The notes beneath the pieces are model-generated. The model made no database searches, had not been told where the DNA came from, and worked only from the letters and a program-made list of their open reading frames with translations. Below are positions 43,201 through 55,234 of a stretch of DNA of 64,000 bases, one piece after another. Source of the stretch: Raskinella chloraquaticus (SeqCode). GTDB taxonomy: Bacteria > Pseudomonadota > Alphaproteobacteria > Rhizobiales > UBA4765. The stretch is taken from assembly GCA_002365175.1 (NCBI GenBank), contig DEZK01000029.1:1-64000 (forward strand), read 5' to 3'. Made by a program: the position numbers and the translations under genes. Positions within the stretch are counted from its first letter, which is position 1. Each line of letters begins with the position of its first letter.

Positions 43201-44631
43201 TCAACGATAGGTGATGGCGCGAACCGCCTGGACGATCTCGGCTATCGTCGGCAACGCCAGCTTTTCGAGATTGGCGGCATAAGGCATCGGCACGTCCTTC
43301 CCCGAGACACGCAGCACCGGTGCATCCAGGAAATCGAAGGCATGCTCGACGATGCGCGACACCACTTCCGCGCCAACGCCCGATTGCTGCCAGCCTTCCT
43401 CGATGACGACACAACGCCCCGTCTTGCGGACCGAGGACAAGATGGCGCCGGTGTCCATGGGCCGGATGGTGCGCAAATCGAGGATCTCCGCATCGATCCC
43501 GAGCTTTTCGAGTTCAGCGGCTGCCTTGCTGGCATAGGTCATGCCAATCGACCAGGCAATCAGCGTCACGTCCTTGCCCGCCCGATGGAGGCGCGCCTTG
43601 CCGATCGGTTCAACAAAATCATCATTCTTCGGCACCGGCCCGCTGACGCCATAAAGAATTTCATTTTCCAGGAACACCACCGGATTGGGATCGCGGATGG
43701 CTGCCTTGAGCAGGCCCTTGGCATCCGCTGCATTCGACGGCGCCACCACCTTCAGACCCGGCACATTGCTGTACCACGGCGTGAAATCCTGGCTGTGCTG
43801 GGCGGCAACACGGGCTGCCGCGCCATTGGGGCCGCGAAAGACGATCGGGTTCTTCACCTGTCCACCCGACATGTAGAGCGTCTTGGCCGACGAATTGATG
43901 ATCTGGTCGATAGCCTGCATGGCGAAATTGAACGTCATGAATTCGATGACCGGTTTCAGGCCCGCCATCGCCGCGCCCGCGCCCAGGCCGGCAAAGCCGT
44001 GCTCGGTGATCGGCGTGTCAATCACGCGACGCTCGCCGAATTCCTGGAGCAGCCCCTGGGTGATCTTGTAGGCGCCCTGATATTCCGCGACCTCCTCGCC
44101 CATGACGAACACCAGCTCATCACGGCGCATCTCTTCTGCCATCGCATCCCGCAGCGCCTCGCGCATGGTGATGTCGGACGTCTCGGCACCCGCTGCCATC
44201 CATGCCCAGGGTTGGGCTTTATCCCACGACCACGGACGACCATCATCGCTCGCAGCATCCATAGCCGGTTCATGTTCGGCTGATGCCATGGCAGGCATGA
44301 TCGCCGGGGCAGCGATCGGCGCCGCTGAGGCGGCTGCCGGTGGCGGAGCGCTTGCAGGCGCTGCAACCTGAACGTCGCCAGCGCTTTCCCCTTCACCGAT
44401 CAGAACGGCGATCGGCGTATTGACCAGAACGTTCTCTGCGCCTGCTTCGATCAGGATTTTTCCCAGAACCCCTTCATCGACCGCCTCGACCTCCATGGTC
44501 GCCTTGTCGGTCTCAATCTCGGCGATGACATCGCCCGACTTGACGCGGTCGCCTTCTTTTTTAAGCCATTTGGCGAGTTTTCCCTGCTCCATCGTCGGGG
44601 AAAGCGCCGGCATCAGGATGTTGGTTGCCAT
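43201..44631 (-). CDS. pdhB: Pyruvate dehydrogenase E1 beta with N-terminal lipoyl domain
   Basis: A 476-aa protein. The first ~80 residues are a lipoyl domain almost identical to that of pdhC at its start, with Lys43 in [12 protein letters not shown] Pro/Ala linker follows, then the E1 beta domain ([44 protein letters not shown]). This lipoylated E1 beta is known from alphaproteobacteria such as rhizobia and adds lipoyl arms to the complex. Located 15 nt after pdhA. Confidence 0.95.
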   Translation of the reverse strand: MATNILMPALSPTMEQGKLAKWLKKEGDRVKSGDVIAEIETDKATMEVEAVDEGVLGKILIEAGAENVLVNTPIAVLIGEGESAGDVQVAAPASAPPPAAASAAPIAAPAIMPAMASAEHEPAMDAASDDGRPWSWDKAQPWAWMAAGAETSDITMREALRDAMAEEMRRDELVFVMGEEVAEYQGAYKITQGLLQEFGERRVIDTPITEHGFAGLGAGAAMAGLKPVIEFMTFNFAMQAIDQIINSSAKTLYMSGGQVKNPIVFRGPNGAAARVAAQHSQDFTPWYSNVPGLKVVAPSNAADAKGLLKAAIRDPNPVVFLENEILYGVSGPVPKNDDFVEPIGKARLHRAGKDVTLIAWSIGMTYASKAAAELEKLGIDAEILDLRTIRPMDTGAILSSVRKTGRCVVIEEGWQQSGVGAEVVSRIVEHAFDFLDAPVLRVSGKDVPMPYAANLEKLALPTIAEIVQAVRAITYR

Positions 44632-44646
44632 CTCTCTTCTCTCCCC

Positions 44647-45693
44647 TTACGCGTACACATCCGTCCACAATTCGGACGGATCAGGCTCAGGGCTGGTCTG
44701 GGCGAATTCAGCTGCCTCGGTGACGACCGCACGCACCTCAGCATCGATCTTCTTCAGATCATCTTCGTTGGCGACCTTGTTGGCCAGAAGCCGCGTTTTG
44801 ACCATCTCGATGGGATCGTGCTCGTCACGCATTTTCTGGACTTCATCCTTCGAGCGATATTTGGCCGGGTCCGACATCGAGTGCCCGCGATAGCGATAGG
44901 TCTGCATCTCGAGGATGATCGGTCCATTGCCGCCGCGACACCATTGGGCGGCACGCTCGACGGCATCCTTGACGGCGCGCACATCCATGCCGTCAACCTG
45001 TTCACCGGGAATATCAAACGAAATGCCGCGGCGCGAGAAATCCTTCTGCGCCGAGGCGCGCGACACCGCGGTTCCCATAGCATAGCGGTTGTTTTCAATC
45101 ACATAGATAATCGGAAGCTTCCACAGCTCCGCCATGTTGAAACTCTCGTAGACCTGCCCCTGATTGGCCGCGCCATCACCGCACGAGGCGACGCACAGAT
45201 TGTCATTGCCGCGATACTTGTTGGCAAACGCTAACCCGGTGCCAAGCGAAATCTGGGCGCCGACAATTCCATGCCCGCCGAAAAAGCCCTTCTCGATGGA
45301 AAACATATGCATCGAGCCGCCCTTGCCACGCGAATAGCCGCCGCTGCGCCCGGTCAACTCGGCCATCACCCCCTTGGGGTCCATACCGCATGCCAGCATA
45401 TGGCCATGGTCGCGGTAGCCCGTGATCACCTGATCGCCGGGCTTCAGCATCATCCGCGTGCCGGTGACAACCGCTTCCTGCCCGATATAGAGGTGACAGA
45501 AACCACCAATGAGCCCCATGCCATAGAGCTGGCCGGCACGCTCCTCGAAGCGCCGGATCAGCAGCATCTCGCGATAGGCAGCCATGTCTTGCTGATGAGT
45601 CCACGAGCCGACGCTTTTATGACCAATGCGCGGACTGTCCGCTGATTTTGCATTCGTGCTGGCTTGAGATGCCTTTTTCGCCGCGACTGCCAT
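44647..45693 (-). CDS. pdhA: Pyruvate dehydrogenase E1 alpha
   Basis: A 348-aa ThDP-binding subunit. The ThDP motif is GDGAANQGQVYESFNMA ending in VIENNRYAMGT; YRYRGHSMSDPAKYRSKDEV is the phosphorylation-loop region seen in E1 alpha proteins. ATG 45693 (MAVAAKKAS) has GGGAGG immediately upstream; the GTG-type longer start adds 8 residues. First gene of pdhABC-(membrane protein)-lpdA. Confidence 0.95.
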   Translation of the reverse strand: MAVAAKKASQASTNAKSADSPRIGHKSVGSWTHQQDMAAYREMLLIRRFEERAGQLYGMGLIGGFCHLYIGQEAVVTGTRMMLKPGDQVITGYRDHGHMLACGMDPKGVMAELTGRSGGYSRGKGGSMHMFSIEKGFFGGHGIVGAQISLGTGLAFANKYRGNDNLCVASCGDGAANQGQVYESFNMAELWKLPIIYVIENNRYAMGTAVSRASAQKDFSRRGISFDIPGEQVDGMDVRAVKDAVERAAQWCRGGNGPIILEMQTYRYRGHSMSDPAKYRSKDEVQKMRDEHDPIEMVKTRLLANKVANEDDLKKIDAEVRAVVTEAAEFAQTSPEPDPSELWTDVYA

Positions 45694-45760
45694 CGTTCCT
45701 CCCGCAACCGTGAACAAACATGACTTAACCCAATAACCGAACTTGCCGGCAAAAGCGAGC

Positions 45761-45778
45761 CGTCAGCGCTGCCTGACG
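45761..45778 (-). terminator. Hairpin between ftsB-like gene and pdhA
   Basis: CGTCAG-CGCTGC-CTGACG, a perfect 6-bp stem with a 6-nt loop, 80 bp after the ftsB-like stop. On the minus strand it is followed by GCTCGCTTTT, a weak T-run. It probably ends ftsB transcription or lies in the pdhA leader. Confidence 0.35.
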
Positions 45779-45858
45779 ATTAATCACAAATCCTTACAGG
45801 CTTTGACAAATTAACCTTCTGGCGCCACTTCAGTTTGTTCAATGCCCACAGGCGGATG

Positions 45859-46191
45859 CTAGCGAGACTGCGACGAATGCGCGTCGCGCTCAATGATCAC
45901 AACATCGTTGCCATGAGACCAGTTGAGGGCGTCCCGGGCCTGCTCCTCGAGAAAATCAGGATCGAGCTTGTCAGCGCTCAGAAGGTTGACGCGCCGCTCC
46001 CACAAGGCGCGTTCGCTACGAACCAGGCCGTGCTCGTTCTTCAACTCAGCGATCCGCGTGATCAGCTCTCCGCGCGCCTTCAGGCCAAAACGTCCATGGT
46101 AGGCATGGTAGACAAAATAGCCGCTACCCCCTGCAAGCACGACAAGCAGGATCGCAGCAAGCTGCCATTGGCGCATCGAACGGCGGACCAT
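45859..46191 (-). CDS. ftsB: Septum formation initiator family protein (FtsB/DivIC)
   Basis: A 110-aa bitopic membrane protein: short basic cytoplasmic tail, one helix (about 10-30), a periplasmic coiled coil (about 38-75), and the family segment around DPDFLEEQARDALNW. It is part of the FtsBLQ divisome complex. Position downstream of eno is typical for proteobacteria. There is no clear terminator between the two. Confidence 0.87.
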   Translation of the reverse strand: MVRRSMRQWQLAAILLVVLAGGSGYFVYHAYHGRFGLKARGELITRIAELKNEHGLVRSERALWERRVNLLSADKLDPDFLEEQARDALNWSHGNDVVIIERDAHSSQSR

Positions 46192-46267
46192 CGCTCTCTC
46201 TTTTCATGTTAGCACTTCGATATTGGCGTGCGCATTATTGAGAAAACGTTGACGCAACCGGGCTGAC

Positions 46268-48109
<1,842 letters not shown>

Positions 48110-48125
<16 letters not shown>

Positions 48126-49297
48126 GAAATTCCAAGCAGGGCGGGCGCCGCCAGACCGATGATGATAAGGGCGCAGCCATAAGCGATGAGCGAACTGGCC
48201 GCGCCGATAAAATGATAAAGCGCGCCAAACATCGCGGGACCCAAGCCGTTGCCTACAAAAAAACTGGCCGCGAAGAGACCAACAGCCGCGCCGCGATGTG
48301 TCGTTGACAGTTCGGTACTGTAGGTCTGCAGATTGTTGTGCAGCAGGTAGAACGAAAACCCGTGAACGAAGAACAGGCCAAGCGCCGTCCACCACGGCAG
48401 CTCCAGGCTGAAGGCGAGCAGCGATAATCCCATCAGAATTCCGCCGAGGCGCGTCATCAGGCGCACCCCGAGCGTGTGGACAATACGGCGCACCATGATG
48501 GCATAAAGAATGCCACCGACGCCGGCCATGCCGATGACCAGACCTGCTTCGCTTGGTCCCGTCCCTGCCCGCTCGCCAAGAATGCCGGCGATATAGGGGA
48601 AGAACCCGTAGGCAACCGCCCCCTCGACCATGACCAGGAGATAAAGTGGCACCGTGCGCGGATTGGCAAAGATGCCGCGATAGCCGCGCATGACCGGGCC
48701 AAACTGCGGCATGGTGCCGCTCGCTTCCTTTTGAGAGGGAAGGAACAGCGTCGCCAGCGTGCCGGCTGCCAGCGCCATGAGGGCAGCCAGAACAAAAACC
48801 GCGCGCCAGCCAAAATGGTCGGCAACGAACCCCGACGCCGTGGCACCCATCATCTGCCCGAGAATGATCATCGCCAGGAAGCGGCCGATGGCAATCTGGC
48901 GTTCAGCAAGCGGCACCGCGTCCCCGATCGCTGCCAATGCGAGCGGAATGATCCCGCCCCCGACCGCGCCGGAAACGGCGCGCAGGAAAAACATGAGCGA
49001 ATAGCCGGAGCTAAACGATGTGAGCAGGAGCAGGCCGGCCAGCGCGAAAACTGAAAAGCGGATCATCCGCGTCTTGCCGATCGCGTCACCAAACGGGCCG
49101 AGGATGGGCTGGCTCAGCGCATAGCTGAGCGCAAAGCCGGTCGAAAAAATAGCGATGTCGCCAAGCGGTCGCTGAAATTCCAGCGCCAGCTCCGGGACAA
49201 TCGGATCAAGAAGACGCATGGTGAAGGTCGAGGCAAAGCCGCAGGCGCCGAGCACGGCGATGATCCTGCCGATCGGTGCGGCGGGGCTCGTGCTCAC
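48110..49297 (-). CDS. MFS transporter (DHA1-like)
   Basis: A 395-aa major facilitator with about 12 hydrophobic helices. The loop 2-3 motif is [16 protein letters not shown] and [22 protein letters not shown] fits helix 4-5 of drug/metabolite exporters. It starts at GTG 49297, which overlaps the kdsA stop (GTGTGA), so it is coupled to kdsA. Substrate unknown. Confidence 0.85.
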
Positions 49298-50136
49298 ACG
49301 TTTAACGGCCGCGCCTTGGCGAGCGCATCAAAGGCCATGAGATCAGATATCAGCGCTTCAAACTGCGACAGCGGCACCATATTCGGCCCGTCGGACGGTG
49401 CCGTTTCAGGATTTTCATGCGTCTCGATAAACACTCCCGCCACCCCGACCGCGACTGCCGCGCGCGCCAGCACCGGCACAAAGGCGCGCTCGCCGCCAGA
49501 AGTCCCCCCCTGCCCGCCCGGTTGCTGGACCGAATGGGTCGCATCGAAAATGACTGGCGCGCCATCACGTTTGAGGATCGGCAAGGCACGCATATCCGAC
49601 ACCAGCGTGTTGTAGCCAAACGAGACGCCACGCTCGGTCACCATCACATCCACGCCACCAGCCGCAGTTACCTTGGCCACGACATGGGTCATATCCCACG
49701 GTGCGAGAAACTGCCCCTTCTTGACGTTGACACAGCGTCCCGTACGCGCCGCAGCCACCAGAAGATCGGTCTGCCGGCTGAGAAAAGCCGGGATCTGCAG
49801 AATGTCGACAACCTCGGCCAGAGCAGCGCATTGAACCGGTTCATGCACGTCGGTCAGCACCGGCAGGCCGAATTTTTCCTTGATCTCGGCGAAGATCGGC
49901 AGCGCCTGCTTCAGGCCAATGCCGCGCGCTGAGCCGGAGCTGGTGCGGTTGGCCTTGTCAAAAGAGGATTTATAGACGAGGCCAATGCCAAGCCGGCGGG
50001 AGATATCGTGGAGTGCTGCGGCCATCTCCAGCGCATGCGCCCGGCTTTCCATGGCGCACGGGCCGGCGATCACTGCCAAGGGCAGATGATTGGCAAATGC
50101 CACCTTGCCAACAGTAACGATCCTGTTTGGACGCAC
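49294..50136 (-). CDS. kdsA: 3-deoxy-8-phosphooctulonate synthase
   Basis: A 280-aa enzyme that makes KDO-8-phosphate for LPS inner core. Motifs: LAVIAGPCAMESRAHALEMA, YKSSFDKANRTS, DVHEPVQCA, DATHSVQQPGGQGG. I start at GTG 50136 (VRPNRIVTVGKVAF), the usual family N-terminus, 83 nt after pyrG; no ATG fits. A 6-bp hairpin (CTTTGC/GCAAAG, 50180-50198) lies in the pyrG-kdsA gap without a T-run. The longer frame upstream runs into pyrG. Confidence 0.94.
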   Translation of the reverse strand: MRPNRIVTVGKVAFANHLPLAVIAGPCAMESRAHALEMAAALHDISRRLGIGLVYKSSFDKANRTSSGSARGIGLKQALPIFAEIKEKFGLPVLTDVHEPVQCAALAEVVDILQIPAFLSRQTDLLVAAARTGRCVNVKKGQFLAPWDMTHVVAKVTAAGGVDVMVTERGVSFGYNTLVSDMRALPILKRDGAPVIFDATHSVQQPGGQGGTSGGERAFVPVLARAAVAVGVAGVFIETHENPETAPSDGPNMVPLSQFEALISDLMAFDALAKARPLNV

Positions 50137-50218
50137 GCTTCTTGGGCCTTTCTCGACGCCTTCGCGAGACTTACATAGGCTTTGCCGTTCGCGCAAAGTG
50201 GAATTCGCTCGCCAGCGC

Positions 50219-51856
<1,638 letters not shown>

Positions 51857-51896
51857 TCAGTAGCCCCCGTCCATCGATTCGACGAGAGGCATGTTG

Positions 51897-51908
51897 CGTG
51901 AATTCACG
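51897..51908. promoter_or_regulatory. Perfect 12-bp palindrome between secG terminator and pyrG
   Basis: CGTGAATTCACG is self-complementary and lies about 50 bp upstream of the pyrG start, immediately downstream of the secG terminator T-run. It might be an operator at the pyrG promoter. Chance occurrence is possible. Confidence 0.3.
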
Positions 51909-51909
51909 G

Positions 51910-51946
51910 AAAAAAACCGGACTGCAACAAATCCGTCACAGCCCGG
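51910..51946 (-). terminator. Intrinsic (Rho-independent) terminator after secG
   Basis: On the minus strand CCGGGCTG pairs with CAGTCCGG (8 bp, one G-U), with a 14-nt loop, followed directly by seven T residues. It lies 16 nt after the secG stop and 63 nt before pyrG. It is the clearest terminator in the window. It could also work as a leader attenuator of pyrG, since pyrG is attenuated in some Gram-positives, but a simple secG terminator is more likely. Confidence 0.8.
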
Positions 51947-51961
51947 CGAAAATAACTGTTT

Positions 51962-52348
51962 TTACCTTGAAAGCGGTGCCTGCGGTCCCTGGTCAGGCTG
52001 CGGCGCGGGAGCTGCCGGCTGCTGCGGACGCAACTGGTTCAACTGATCAAGGATGCCTCCGCCCTGACCGGAAGGCGCTGTCTGCCCGGCCGGCCGCGGC
52101 GCGCTGTCGAGAATCGAACGCGGCTGACGGCTTTGCGATCCCAGTACCGACAAAATGATCGAGGTAAGAAAAAAGAGCCCGGCGAGAATGGCCGTCGTGC
52201 GCGTCAGCACATTTGCTGAACCGCGTGCCGTCATGAAGCCGCTGCCGCCGCCGATACCCAGACCGCCGCCCTCCGATTTCTGCAACAGAACAAGCCCGAC
52301 AAGGACCAGTACGATCAAAAGATGAATGACGATAAGGACTTCGGCCAT
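51962..52348 (-). CDS. secG: Preprotein translocase subunit SecG
   Basis: A 128-aa membrane protein of the SecYEG channel with two helices (about 4-22 and 50-72) and the family stretch LVLLQKSEGGGLGIGGGSGFM between them. A Pro/Gln-rich C-terminal tail of about 45 residues is usual in alphaproteobacteria. Start ATG 52348 (MAEVLIVIHLLI). Downstream of tpiA, the common arrangement. Confidence 0.93.
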   Translation of the reverse strand: MAEVLIVIHLLIVLVLVGLVLLQKSEGGGLGIGGGSGFMTARGSANVLTRTTAILAGLFFLTSIILSVLGSQSRQPRSILDSAPRPAGQTAPSGQGGGILDQLNQLRPQQPAAPAPQPDQGPQAPLSR

Positions 52349-52432
52349 TGTTATGTTGCTTTTCCCTGGAGATTTCGCTGGCTGACTACACGATCCACGC
52401 CGGAAATTCAATCAATCAGCTGACAATCGTCC

Positions 52433-53191
52433 TCACTGAACGTTGGCAGAGCGAATGATCTCCAGGAACTCGACGGTTTTGAGGCTGGCGCCGCCAACCA
52501 GCGCGCCACCAACATGGGGCAAGGCCAGAATCCCGCGCGCATTCTGAGGATTGACTGAGCCACCATACAAAACCGGCTTGGCCGCAAGCTCCGCACTGAT
52601 TTTTGTCAGACATGTGCGGATGAAGCTGTGCGTTTGCTCAATTTCCTCATTTGTCGGTGTCTTGCCGGTACCAATAGCCCAGACCGGCTCATAGGCGATC
52701 GTCAGGTCGTCTTTGGCAATTTTGTCATCCAGAACGCTGTCGAGCTGTCCCGACAGTACGCGCAGCGTCTCGCCTGCCTCGCGCTGGGCAAGCGTTTCGC
52801 CGATGCAAAGAATCGGATGAAGACCGGCGCGCCACGCAGCTTTGAGCTTGGCGGCGATCAGATCATTGCCCTCATGATGGTATTGGCGGCGCTCGGAATG
52901 GCCAATAATCACGAAGGTCGCGCCCGCATTCTTCAGCATTTCAGCCGAGATATCGCCAGTAAAAGCACCTTTTGCCGCGTCATGACAATCCTGCCCCCCC
53001 AGATGCACCTTGCCGCGACCGGCTGAGGCGAATGTGGCAAGCAGGCTCACGGGCGGACACAGAAGGACATTGGCTGGCGGCTCCTCCTTGTCGAGCGTGG
53101 CAACCAGCGTCTGAAACCCGCTGAGACTGTCCACCAGCCCATTCATTTTCCAGTTGCCGGCGATCAGCTGGCGGGAGTTCGTTTTCATCAC
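52433..53191 (-). CDS. tpiA: Triosephosphate isomerase
   Basis: A 252-aa glycolytic TIM barrel: AGNWKMNG with the N-terminal Lys, IIGHSERR with the catalytic His, AYEPVWAIGTGKTPT with the catalytic Glu, and VLYGGSVNPQNA for phosphate binding. All active-site residues are intact. Divergent from ppiD. Confidence 0.97.
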   Translation of the reverse strand: MMKTNSRQLIAGNWKMNGLVDSLSGFQTLVATLDKEEPPANVLLCPPVSLLATFASAGRGKVHLGGQDCHDAAKGAFTGDISAEMLKNAGATFVIIGHSERRQYHHEGNDLIAAKLKAAWRAGLHPILCIGETLAQREAGETLRVLSGQLDSVLDDKIAKDDLTIAYEPVWAIGTGKTPTNEEIEQTHSFIRTCLTKISAELAAKPVLYGGSVNPQNARGILALPHVGGALVGGASLKTVEFLEIIRSANVQ

Positions 53192-53344
53192 TCGACCTTC
53201 GGTGCAACGTCATGTGCTGGATGTTATACGGGCAATAACACGGAGATCGTGGCGTTAAAATCGTAAAAAAGGCCGTGCCATGCTTGAATGTTGATGCCAT
53301 GCTTTGCTATGCCGCAGGCTCTTTCTCTGATGGAGGCTCAATAA

Positions 53345-55234
53345 ATGTTGGACGCATTGCGTCGGGGCGCTGCCTCCTGGGTGGCGCGCATCTTTCTGGG
53401 CATCCTCGTTGTCAGCTTCGGCATCTGGGGTATTGGCGACATTTTCCGTAATGTCAGCCGGGAAAATTTCGCCCGGATCGGCGCCACCCAGCTGTCGTCT
53501 GAAGCATTTCGTCTCGCCTATGATCGCGAGCGTCAGCAATTGTCCCGTCAAAGCGGTCGGGCCGTGTCGCTGGAACAGGCGCGGGCTCTGGGCCTGCATA
53601 CCGAACTGGCGCGCCGCATGGTGACGGAGGCGCTTTTTGACGAAGAAGCCCGCAATCTGTCGCTTGGCGTGAGCGAGCGCGAGATTGCCCGCGCGATTGT
53701 CGATGATCCAAATTTTGCGCCCGCCGGCTCCGGCGGTTTTTCGCGCCCCTATTTCCAGTCGCTGCTGCGCGAGAACGGTCTGACAGAAGCAGGCTACGTG
53801 ACCCAGCGCCGCTCCTTGACCCTGCGCCGGCAGATTGCCGACGCGCTGACCGGGAGTTTCCTTGTTCCGGCCATCTACAACGACATTGCCAACCGCTTTA
53901 CCAATGAACGGCGCGCAGCCGTCTATTTTATCCTGCCGCAAGCCGAATTTGCCCAAATCGAGGCGCCTGATGAAGCAACGCTTGCGACCTATTACGACAT
54001 CGTCAAAGGAGCGTTCCGCACGCCGGCGCGGCGCATCGCCGAAGTGTTGCGCGTATCGATTGCCGACATCGCCGCCAAGATCGAGGTGAGCGACGATGAC
54101 GCGAAAACCATCTACGAAAACCAGAAAGCACGCTTCGGTCGTATCGAGAAACGCAACCTCGCCCAGATCAGTTTCGCCACGCCCGAGGCGGCAAGCGAGG
54201 CACTGGCCCGCCTGAAAGAGGGCAAGTCATTTGATGAACTGGTTGAATCGCTTGGCAAAAAGCCGGCGGACGTCGATCTTGGACTTGTGAGCGCTGAGGA
54301 AGTGATCGATCCGGCAGTGCGTGCGGCGGCATTTGCTCTGGCCGAAGGTGCCACCAGCGAGGTTGTCGCCGGCAGCTTCGGGCCCGTCATCCTTGCTGTT
54401 AGGGCAATCGAGGCGGGCACCGTCAAATCGTTCAGCGAGGTTGCCAGTGAGATCAAGGGCGATCTGGCGCGGGAGCGCGCGCGCAAGGCCGTGCTCGACC
54501 TCGTGGACAAGGTCGAGGATGAGCGCGCCGGCGGCGCCCGCCTGGGCGAAATAGCAACAAAACTCCAGATCACCTTCCAGGCGCTTCCAGCGATTGATCG
54601 CAATGGCGTTGACGAGACCGGTAGCGATAAGGCCTCACTTGCCGGCGGCCGGCAGGTGATCGATGCCATTTTCCGCGCCAGTGCGGGAAATGACGCTGAC
54701 GCCGTCCGCCTCGGCGATGGCGGCTATGTCTGGTTCGACGTTCGCGAGATCATCGCTGAAAAGGAGCGCCCTCTCGCCGACATCCGCGATGACGTCATCG
54801 CCCGCTGGACGGGTGAAAAACAGCGCGCCGCCTTGCTCGCCAAGGCTGATGAGCTGATTGCGCGCCTCAAGGCCGGCGAACTGATCGACGTGGTCGCAAC
54901 TTCTGTATCGCAGACAACAAGACAATCAGCGCTGGTCACCCGCAACGGGACGCTCGCTGAATTTTCCCGGACGGGCGCTGAAGAACTGTTTCGTGTCACC
55001 AAGGATGGCTTTGGGACGACGCTCGCCGAAAATGGCAGCGATCGCATCGTCTTTACCGTCAACGATCTTGAAGCCGCCGGCACCGCGCCACCAGACGAAA
55101 AACTGATGAAGGACCTGCGCGAAAGCATGCGCAATGACGTGTTGACGGGTTATATCGCAGCCCTTGAGCCGGAAATCGGCGTCAGCATCAATCGAAGCAT
55201 CGTCGACCGTCTGGCGAGCGCTGGCGGTTCGTGA
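53345..55234 (+). CDS. ppiD: Membrane-anchored parvulin-type peptidyl-prolyl isomerase (PpiD/SurA_N)
   Basis: A 629-aa periplasmic folding factor held by one N-terminal helix (WVARIFLGILVVSFGIWGIG). A SurA-like N-terminal chaperone region (about 35-170) precedes a parvulin-like region around 230-370 (GRIEKRNLAQISFAT, LARLKEGKSFDELVESLG). As in many PpiD proteins the parvulin domain may be inactive. Its stop overlaps the trpE start (TGATG), placing it at the head of the trp cluster as in other rhizobia. Confidence 0.88.
   Translation: MLDALRRGAASWVARIFLGILVVSFGIWGIGDIFRNVSRENFARIGATQLSSEAFRLAYDRERQQLSRQSGRAVSLEQARALGLHTELARRMVTEALFDEEARNLSLGVSEREIARAIVDDPNFAPAGSGGFSRPYFQSLLRENGLTEAGYVTQRRSLTLRRQIADALTGSFLVPAIYNDIANRFTNERRAAVYFILPQAEFAQIEAPDEATLATYYDIVKGAFRTPARRIAEVLRVSIADIAAKIEVSDDDAKTIYENQKARFGRIEKRNLAQISFATPEAASEALARLKEGKSFDELVESLGKKPADVDLGLVSAEEVIDPAVRAAAFALAEGATSEVVAGSFGPVILAVRAIEAGTVKSFSEVASEIKGDLARERARKAVLDLVDKVEDERAGGARLGEIATKLQITFQALPAIDRNGVDETGSDKASLAGGRQVIDAIFRASAGNDADAVRLGDGGYVWFDVREIIAEKERPLADIRDDVIARWTGEKQRAALLAKADELIARLKAGELIDVVATSVSQTTRQSALVTRNGTLAEFSRTGAEELFRVTKDGFGTTLAENGSDRIVFTVNDLEAAGTAPPDEKLMKDLRESMRNDVLTGYIAALEPEIGVSINRSIVDRLASAGGS

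Noticed and set aside
42478..44283. A 601-codon open frame on the plus strand
   Set aside because: It runs antisense through the well-supported pdhC and pdhB genes, has no family resemblance, and is rich in Arg, His and Ala as expected from reading GC-biased codons backwards.
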